This document shows positions 1-4,444 of a stretch of DNA of 7,821 nucleotides, piece by piece. The stretch spans positions 1 through 7,821 of the forward strand of contig DATLBB010000293.1 of assembly GCA_035527155.1 (NCBI GenBank), given 5' to 3'. Positions within the stretch are counted from its first letter, which is position 1. Every line of letters starts with the position of its first letter. Origin of the DNA: CS2-K091 sp035527155 (GTDB lineage: Bacteria > Planctomycetota > Phycisphaerae > Sedimentisphaerales > Anaerobacaceae). The notes beneath the pieces are model-generated. The model saw only the letters and a program-made list of their open reading frames with translations, was not told the DNA's origin and ran no database searches. Made by a program: the position numbers and the translations under genes.

Positions 1-17
1 ACGCTTAAGAAGTGACG

Positions 18-98
18 ATGCGAAATAGATGGATGACGTTTATCGGTGAAGTAACACTTCCTCGGAAAGTTAAGGGCGTAATGAAGGCGAACATATGA
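18..98 (+). CDS. Possible 26-codon upstream ORF overlapping the GH16 start
   Basis: An open frame runs from ATG 18 (or GTG 12, or ATG 33) to TGA 96-98. Its stop overlaps the GH16 start codon at 95 in an ATGA arrangement, the usual geometry of translational coupling. The peptide is short and basic (it begins MRNRWMTFIGEV and ends VMKANI), with no recognisable domain or membrane segment. No convincing Shine-Dalgarno precedes any of its starts. The frame closes upstream at TAA 6-8, so it is not the tail of a longer gene. It could be a leader peptide or a chance open frame. It is listed because the protease gene downstream has a similar arrangement. Confidence 0.2.
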   Translation: MRNRWMTFIGEVTLPRKVKGVMKANI

Positions 99-1897
99 AA
101 CAAATGAAAAAACAACAATCCGCAAAGCCGAACCGTATCGATCTTATGACGATGAGAAGTTCTGTTGTGATTCTTGCCCTGATCCTGCCGGCCTGTCGGA
201 TTTCGCCAGCTTGGGGAGCGACGTCGGTGATGGTGGAGAATTTCGAGAAGGTTCCTTCGCCGCCTACTGTGTGGGTAGTCAATATCCCCAACGAGAATGC
301 TTCGGTCCAGTTGTCTGGCGATCAGCCACACGAGGGCGAGCAGTGTCTGAAGTTGCATTACCACTTTGTCGGCGCAGGGAGCTTTCAATATCTCGGCATC
401 CCGAACAAGGTCAGGATCCTCGGCCCCGTCCATAACCTGCATTTCTGGCTCAAGGGGGACAACTCGAAGTCTTCCTATGGGCTGCAAGTAGCCGGCGCCA
501 TGGGCGAGACACACCAGTATCGGTCGCTGTCCACAGGCAAGGGTCAAGGTGGGATCATTGACTTTACGGGCTGGAAAGAAGTCGTTTTCGACCTGGACGC
601 ACTCCATGAGACATGGGGAGGGGACAAGAACGGTAAGATCGATTATCCGATCAGTATGATTACACTCACTATCGGTCAGCCCACGGATAAGGAGACATTG
701 TTATCCGTCGAGAGCGATTTGTACTTCGATGCCCTCAGTGTTGACTCTGAAAAGAGTGCTGAGGAGACCTTGGGCTGCCGGGTGTCCGTAGTCTCGCCCG
801 ACTATGGCTGCGACATACAAGGCGACACACTTGTCACTCTCGAGGCAGCAGGCTTCAAAAGCGTGACCGTGAAATGCTGGAAACAGGGCGGCGTCTTTGG
901 TTCTGATTCCACGGTTGCTACCGTCGCCCTTGATGCGAAAGGTAACGGTTCGTTTGTCTTCCCGGCCAATGCCTACCCACATGGCCCCATCACGGTGAGA
1001 ATCAGCGGCGAAAACGGTGATGTCAAAGACAATTGCTACCTCCAACTCTACAACAAGGGCGGCGTTTCCTGGAACGAAGGAATGCCCAAAGATCCACCTC
1101 CAGCGGCGAAAGGCATGTCGCTGGTCTTTGCCGATGACTTTAACAGCCCCCTCTCCATTTCCAGCACAGATCCCAAGGCCACCTACTACGATCACAAACC
1201 GCCGGGCGGCTGGCAGGATTTCAGTACGATTCGATTCACGAGTTTTGATCGACCCAATAATCCCTTCAGCCAGGTCGATTCCTATCTGCGGATCAGGGCG
1301 AGTGAGAAGGCTAAGAGCTCCGGCCTGATTTCCTCCATGAAGAACGATGCCAGCGGCATCACGGCCAAGGCGCCCTGCTACTTTGAATGCCGGTTTATCG
1401 GCCCCAACGCCACTGGAACGTGGCCGGCCTTCTGGCTCCTGACGGATTACATGACGGATCACGTCAAAGGCATCAAAGTGCCGTGCGATGAGTTGGACAT
1501 CATCGAAGCTTACGGCGGGGAAGGCCCTCGTCAACCGAACGCTTTCGACACCTACATGGTTTGCCCCCATTGCTGGGAGCAGGGTGAGACCGGCAAGGCC
1601 ATCGAGAAAAAGGCCTTCGACGGGCTACACAATCCCATTCGCATGCGCAAGTTCGGAATCCCCTCCACCTGGTTTGAGGCACTCCATACCTACGGGTGCA
1701 AGATTACCGAGACGTACACGATCTACTATTGCGACAACATCGAGGTGGGACGGCACGAGACGCTTCCGCTCTCCAAAAAAAGCCCATTTTTCTTTTTGAT
1801 CAATCTGGCCACCGGCGGCGGCTGGCCCGTCGATTTGTCCCGGTATGACGGTTTGGCCGACATGTATGTCGATTACGTGCGGGTGTATTCGAAGTAA
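95..1897 (+). CDS. Secreted glycoside hydrolase family 16 protein with N-terminal CBM-like and Ig-like domains
   Basis: This 600-residue protein is predicted to hydrolyse an extracellular beta-linked polysaccharide by the GH16 retaining mechanism. ATG 95 is preceded by GAAGG at 83-87 (7-nt gap); M4, M18 and M20 are alternative starts. A basic N-region leads to a hydrophobic stretch (about 23-33) ending L-P-A-C34, a non-ideal lipobox, so the protein may be a lipoprotein; otherwise signal peptidase I could cut near AWGA (39-42). Residues 43-218 look like a carbohydrate-binding beta-sandwich and 229-315 like an Ig-like domain. The catalytic domain spans about 340-600 and starts LVFADDFN. It contains GTWPAFWLL (W443, W447) and the signature ELDIIE: E466 likely nucleophile, D468 assisting, E471 acid/base. 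Its end has LATGGGWPVD and YVDYVRVYSK, typical of GH16. ExDxxE is the beta-bulge form found in laminarinases, agarases, porphyranases and carrageenases. The substrate cannot be assigned from sequence alone. The domain is full length with no frameshift. Confidence 0.9.
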   Translation: MKQMKKQQSAKPNRIDLMTMRSSVVILALILPACRISPAWGATSVMVENFEKVPSPPTVWVVNIPNENASVQLSGDQPHEGEQCLKLHYHFVGAGSFQYLGIPNKVRILGPVHNLHFWLKGDNSKSSYGLQVAGAMGETHQYRSLSTGKGQGGIIDFTGWKEVVFDLDALHETWGGDKNGKIDYPISMITLTIGQPTDKETLLSVESDLYFDALSVDSEKSAEETLGCRVSVVSPDYGCDIQGDTLVTLEAAGFKSVTVKCWKQGGVFGSDSTVATVALDAKGNGSFVFPANAYPHGPITVRISGENGDVKDNCYLQLYNKGGVSWNEGMPKDPPPAAKGMSLVFADDFNSPLSISSTDPKATYYDHKPPGGWQDFSTIRFTSFDRPNNPFSQVDSYLRIRASEKAKSSGLISSMKNDASGITAKAPCYFECRFIGPNATGTWPAFWLLTDYMTDHVKGIKVPCDELDIIEAYGGEGPRQPNAFDTYMVCPHCWEQGETGKAIEKKAFDGLHNPIRMRKFGIPSTWFEALHTYGCKITETYTIYYCDNIEVGRHETLPLSKKSPFFFLINLATGGGWPVDLSRYDGLADMYVDYVRVYSK

Positions 1898-1898
1898 A

Positions 1899-1935
1899 AG
1901 CCTCAGTACAATAAGAGAAGAGAACCCCTGAGGCT
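1899..1935 (+). other. Stem-loop between the GH16 gene and the small ORF
   Basis: AGCCTCAG (1899-1906) and CTGAGGCT (1928-1935) form a perfect 8-bp inverted repeat with a 21-nt purine-rich loop, starting two bases after the GH16 stop. No T-run follows, so it is not a standard intrinsic terminator. CTGAG at 1928-1932 can also pair with CTCAG at 1934-1938, so the 3' arm has two possible partners. It may protect the 3' end of the mRNA, attenuate read-through, or tune access to the ribosome binding site at 1942-1948. The function is inferred. Confidence 0.4.
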
Positions 1936-1951
1936 CAGTTTGGAGGAGCAA

Positions 1952-2164
1952 ATGTCCGACTCGAAGTCACAGAAGGTCATAAACCGGCTCGGCATTCTTT
2001 GCAGGCAAGAAACTCACCACGCGGGTCGCCCCGGCGGTCTTGTCATTGCGCACAACATTAACCCCAGGATGGCTGATCTAAAATATATGGAAGCGATAAC
2101 AACAAATCCCAATCTGGAAACGATTGTTCGAAGCGGAGTTAGTGTAACGCTTAAAAAAAGATGA
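1952..2164 (+). CDS. Hypothetical 70-residue protein
   Basis: I do not recognise this protein. The start is taken as ATG 1952 because GGAGGAG (1942-1948) lies just upstream with about 5 nt between GGAGG and the start; a TTG at 1940 in the same frame would bury that site. The product begins MSDSKSQKVINRLGIL, contains QETHHAGRPGG near residues 19-29, and ends with a basic tail SVTLKKR. It has no signal peptide, no membrane segment and a single Cys. It lies 54 nt after the GH16 stop on the same strand and could be co-transcribed, with a stem-loop between them. It converges on ispA. The consensus ribosome binding site is the main evidence that it is real. It could be a standalone small protein or a remnant of a larger gene. 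Confidence 0.5.
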   Translation: MSDSKSQKVINRLGILCRQETHHAGRPGGLVIAHNINPRMADLKYMEAITTNPNLETIVRSGVSVTLKKR

Positions 2165-2258
2165 TACCGGATAAATCCCTTATTAGGACAAACCGCCTGA
2201 CAATCAACCTAACATCTTAGCAGGCATAACGACCTTTAGTTGCTTCGTACGTATATTT

Positions 2259-3182
2259 TTATCTTGTTCTTTGCAGCAGGGCGATAGTGAGTTTTCGTAG
2301 GGTGTCGGCTTTTTGGCCGAAGGGGGCCAGGAGTGCTGCCGCTTCGTCGGCGAGTTTCTTTGCCAACTGCTGTGATTTTTCGATTCCCACGACCGCGGGG
2401 TAAGTGCACTTGTCTGCCTTGGCATCTTTGCCGGCCGTTTTACCCAAATGCTCGCTCGAAGCACATACATCGAGAACATCGTCGGCTATCTGGAAGCCCA
2501 ACCCAATCTTCAGACCATATTCGGACAAGGACTCAAGCCGATTTTTTTTTGCGCCGCCACAGATAGCCCCCATCGCAGCGGCGCATTGGAAGATCTTAGC
2601 GGTTTTGTTGATATGTATAATTCGCAGGTCCTGCTCGGTTGCCTGTGTATTTTTTAGAGGGGCTTTGAGGTCGGCCATCTGGCCTGCAATCATACCGGCC
2701 GGCCCCGCGGCTGAAGCCAGTTGCCCAACCAGTTTGACTGCAATGGCTGCGTCATCAATCTCTTCGGCCAAAATCTCGAAGGCCAGCGTCAAAAGTGCAT
2801 CGCCGGTGAGAATAGCTGTTGCTTCATCAAAGGCCTTGTGGCAGGTAGCTAATCCCCGCCGAAGGTCATCATTATCCATCGCCGGCAAATCATCGTGGAC
2901 AAGTGAATATGTGTGCACCATTTCGACGGCAGCGGCGGCAATTTCAGCGTTATGGTTTATTTTGCCGCTAACAAGCTCACAGCACCACAGAAGCAACGCC
3001 GAACGCACCCGCTTACCCGGTGCATCGAGGGTGTACTTCATCGCATCCTTCAAATCGCTGTTAATCTCGGTGTGCCTGGCCAGGAGCTGCTGCAGAGTAA
3101 GGTTGACGAACTCTGCCTTGTTGCGTAATAACGTGTCGAAATCAGTATTGGAGGTCTTTGCCGGTGACATATACAGTTCCAT
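2259..3182 (-). CDS. ispA: Farnesyl diphosphate synthase (type II, IspA family polyprenyl synthetase)
   Basis: This cytoplasmic enzyme condenses dimethylallyl diphosphate with two isopentenyl diphosphates to give farnesyl diphosphate, the precursor of undecaprenyl carriers, quinone tails and other isoprenoids. At 307 residues it is close to the usual 290-300. Visible motifs are GKRVR (56-60); the first Asp-rich motif DDLPAMDND (D97, D98, D103), followed by DLRRG; TGDALL (126-131); and the second Asp-rich motif FQIADDVLD (230-238; D234, D235, D238), then LGKTAGKDAKADKCTYP. The two-residue insertion in the first Asp motif and the Tyr-Ser pair at positions -5 and -4 before it (HTYSLVHDD) are the bacterial type II farnesyl pattern, arguing for C15 rather than longer products. 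The assigned start has AAGGG only about 2 nt upstream; M5 (3170) is an alternative. The gene stands alone here, without xseB or dxs neighbours, and is divergent from miaA. No clear terminator is seen in 2165-2258. Confidence 0.93.
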   Translation of the reverse strand: MELYMSPAKTSNTDFDTLLRNKAEFVNLTLQQLLARHTEINSDLKDAMKYTLDAPGKRVRSALLLWCCELVSGKINHNAEIAAAAVEMVHTYSLVHDDLPAMDNDDLRRGLATCHKAFDEATAILTGDALLTLAFEILAEEIDDAAIAVKLVGQLASAAGPAGMIAGQMADLKAPLKNTQATEQDLRIIHINKTAKIFQCAAAMGAICGGAKKNRLESLSEYGLKIGLGFQIADDVLDVCASSEHLGKTAGKDAKADKCTYPAVVGIEKSQQLAKKLADEAAALLAPFGQKADTLRKLTIALLQRTR

Positions 3183-3190
3183 TACCCTTA

Positions 3191-3262
3191 TTGATTATTG
3201 GTAAATGATAATTGATAGATGACAAATGATAAATGATAATTTATATAATTATCGGTAATCAA
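3191..3262. repeat. AT-rich repeat-bearing divergent region between ispA and miaA
   Basis: The 79 bp between the two start codons is strongly AT-rich. TAAATGATAATT occurs exactly twice (3202-3213 and 3230-3241), with a partial copy AAATGAT (3224-3230) just before the second. An imperfect inverted repeat brackets the region: TTGATTATTGGTAA (3191-3204) against TTATCGGTAATCAA (3249-3262), 11 of 14 positions complementary, with arms close to each start codon. For ispA, a minus-strand promoter could use TTGTCA (3220-3225) and AATAAT (3194-3199), but the 20-bp spacer is long. The region could hold a symmetric operator or be low-complexity sequence. Confidence 0.5.
3219..3249 (+). promoter_or_regulatory. 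Candidate sigma-70-type promoter of miaA
   Basis: TATAAT (3244-3249) is an exact -10 consensus. ATGACA (3219-3224) matches five of six positions of the -35 consensus, with a 19-bp spacer, slightly long. Transcription would start near 3256, leaving only about six untranslated bases before ATG 3262. That fits the absence of a Shine-Dalgarno and suggests a nearly leaderless mRNA. The AT-richness of the region makes chance matches likely, so confidence is moderate. Confidence 0.4.
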
Positions 3263-4191
3263 TGATGAATCAGTATATTCTTATTCTTGGCGTAACCGCC
3301 TCGGGCAAGGGGCAATTGTCTTTTAGTCTGGCTGAAAGTCTGGGTGCTGAAATAATAAGCGTGGACTCTATGAAGGTCTACCGGCGGATGGACATCGGCA
3401 CGGGCAAGCCGCCCAAAGAGGCCCGCGAGCAGCTTGCCTATCATTTAATTGACGTAGTTGAGCCGAGCGAACCGTTTAGCGTTGGCACATTTCTTGAGCT
3501 GGCAAATGAGGCTATAGAGCAGATAAAGAGGCGAAAAAGACCAGTCATCGCGGTTGGGGGGACCGCTCTGTATATAAAGGCCCTTTTGTATGGCCTATTT
3601 GAAGGCCCGGGAACCGATGAGCAAATACGCGCGGAATTGCGAGCGCGAGCAGAAGCCGGCGGCGCCGAACTCTACCGCGAATTAGCAAAAATCGACCCCG
3701 CAGCCGCCGAGCGTATCAGCCCCAACGACACTAAACGTATAATCCGGGCCCTGGAGGTTTACAAAATCAGCGGCAAGCCCATCTCAAGTCTGCAGAAGCA
3801 ATTCAGCGCGGAAGAGCCTTTGCAGGACTGGAGGATAATAGGGCTGCGGAGAGAAAAAACCGAAGAGAACAAGAGGATCAACGCCCGGGTCAAAAAGATG
3901 ATTGCCGCCGGTCTTGTCGATGAGGTCAAATCTTTGTTAGCTGAAGACAAACCTTTAAGCAAGCAGGCCCGCTGTGCAATCGGCTACGCCGAGATAATCG
4001 ATCACCTCTCAGGCCGGATGACATTGGAAGATGCGATAGAACTTATAAAGAAGAACACCCGGCGGTTAGCCAAGAACCAAAGGACCTGGTTTAAGACGTT
4101 CCAGAACGTTAAGTGGCTTGACATTGAGCCGGAAGAATCATACGAAAAAATCCTCGACCTTACGAAAATACTGTTGAGCGATATCGAATAA
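3262..4191 (+). CDS. miaA: tRNA dimethylallyltransferase (tRNA A37 isopentenyltransferase)
   Basis: MiaA transfers the dimethylallyl group of dimethylallyl diphosphate to N6 of A37 in tRNAs that read codons starting with U, making i6A, which stabilises codon pairing. The 309-residue length is normal. The P-loop is GVTASGKG (10-17); ISVDSMKVYRRMDIGTGKP follows, with the conserved Asp at D35; then HLIDVVEP, FSVGTF, VGGTALYI (98-105), the C-terminal ARCAIGYAEI, and TRRLAKNQRTWFK (266-278). G17 replaces the usual Thr/Ser after the P-loop Lys, K38 replaces the usual Gln, and N272 replaces a common Arg. I believe such variants occur in planctomycete homologues but cannot check. Two ATGs occur in tandem (3262, 3265) without a ribosome binding site. 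The gene is divergent from ispA and ends before a hairpin terminator. Confidence 0.94.
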   Translation: MMNQYILILGVTASGKGQLSFSLAESLGAEIISVDSMKVYRRMDIGTGKPPKEAREQLAYHLIDVVEPSEPFSVGTFLELANEAIEQIKRRKRPVIAVGGTALYIKALLYGLFEGPGTDEQIRAELRARAEAGGAELYRELAKIDPAAAERISPNDTKRIIRALEVYKISGKPISSLQKQFSAEEPLQDWRIIGLRREKTEENKRINARVKKMIAAGLVDEVKSLLAEDKPLSKQARCAIGYAEIIDHLSGRMTLEDAIELIKKNTRRLAKNQRTWFKTFQNVKWLDIEPEESYEKILDLTKILLSDIE

Positions 4192-4273
4192 GTATCCTTG
4201 GCCGAGCAGGGTGTGTGGAATACAAGGTTTTTCATTTTTCAGTAGTTTCAAGATATGTACCCGGCTGCTTAAT

Positions 4274-4316
4274 CCCCGGCATTTGGCAAAGAAATGGCTG
4301 GGGGACTTGCTTTTTT
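4274..4316 (+). terminator. Intrinsic terminator after miaA
   Basis: CCCCGGCATTT (4274-4284) pairs with AAATGGCTGGGG (4292-4303), with one bulged G and one G-T wobble. The 7-nt loop is GGCAAAG, and TTTTTT (4311-4316) follows seven bases after the stem. It lies 83 bases after the miaA stop. A weaker hairpin (CCTTG 4196-4200 with CAAGG 4223-4227, then a T-rich tract at 4228-4239) lies closer to the stop and could also contribute. Confidence 0.6.
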
Positions 4317-4338
4317 AAGGGAAATTTGGTATTATAGT
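4307..4338 (+). promoter_or_regulatory. Weak candidate promoter of the protease gene
   Basis: TATTAT (4330-4335), overlapping TATAGT (4333-4338), is a plausible -10. TTGCTT (4307-4312) lies 17 bp upstream of TATTAT and matches only half of the -35 consensus. It overlaps the T-run of the miaA terminator. Transcription would begin around 4342-4345, just ahead of the ribosome binding site of the short leader ORF at 4361. Given the terminator before it, the protease gene needs a promoter somewhere between 4317 and 4430. Confidence 0.25.
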
Positions 4339-4360
4339 ATAGTGGATATGGAGGAAGGAA

Positions 4361-4444
4361 GTGATATTGGTGGCAAAAGGTAAATTCCCACCTAAATTTT
4401 ATTTGTCAGGGCAAAGACCCAAAAAGGAAGGATGCATCCCGTGA
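4361..4444 (+). CDS. Candidate 27-codon leader ORF coupled to the subtilase
   Basis: GTG 4361 is preceded by a full GGAGG (4350-4354) with a 6-nt gap, the best ribosome binding site in this intergenic region. The frame runs 27 codons and stops at TGA 4442-4444, overlapping the GTG 4441 candidate start of the protease by four bases (GTGA). The peptide is basic, with FPPKF near its middle and ending KKEGCIP; it has no signal or membrane segment. An alternative start, ATG 4348, is in another frame and stops after 11 codons. It may be a leader peptide that delivers ribosomes to the protease gene, or a real small protein. No known leader family is recognised. Confidence 0.4.
   Translation: MILVAKGKFPPKFYLSGQRPKKEGCIP
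4430..4439. repeat. 10-bp perfect palindrome at the protease start
   Basis: GGATGCATCC is perfectly self-complementary. It contains the ATG 4432 candidate start and separates GGAAGG (4426-4431) from GTG 4441. Without a loop it is more likely a DNA-binding half-site pair or chance than an RNA hairpin. Confidence 0.3.

Noticed and set aside
701..1570. Long (289-codon) open frame on the minus strand inside the GH16 gene
   Set aside because: It lies antisense to a clearly conserved catalytic domain, shows no domain of its own, and is explained by the codon bias of the real gene.
1940..1942. TTG as the start of the small hypothetical protein
   Set aside because: Starting there would translate through the Shine-Dalgarno that serves ATG 1952, and no ribosome site of its own precedes it.
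2165..2258. Bidirectional terminator between the small ORF and ispA
   Set aside because: Only weak short complementary segments (for example TTAGG with CCTAA) were found, with no stable stem followed by a T-run on either strand.
2404..3204. Long (266-codon) plus-strand frame opposite ispA
   Set aside because: The sense strand encodes all farnesyl diphosphate synthase motifs; the antisense product is low-complexity (Ala/Ser rich) with no recognisable fold.
3202..3241. AT-rich TAAATGATAATT repeats as a replication origin or attachment site
   Set aside because: Only two full copies occur, with no DnaA-box cluster, integrase gene or tRNA nearby.
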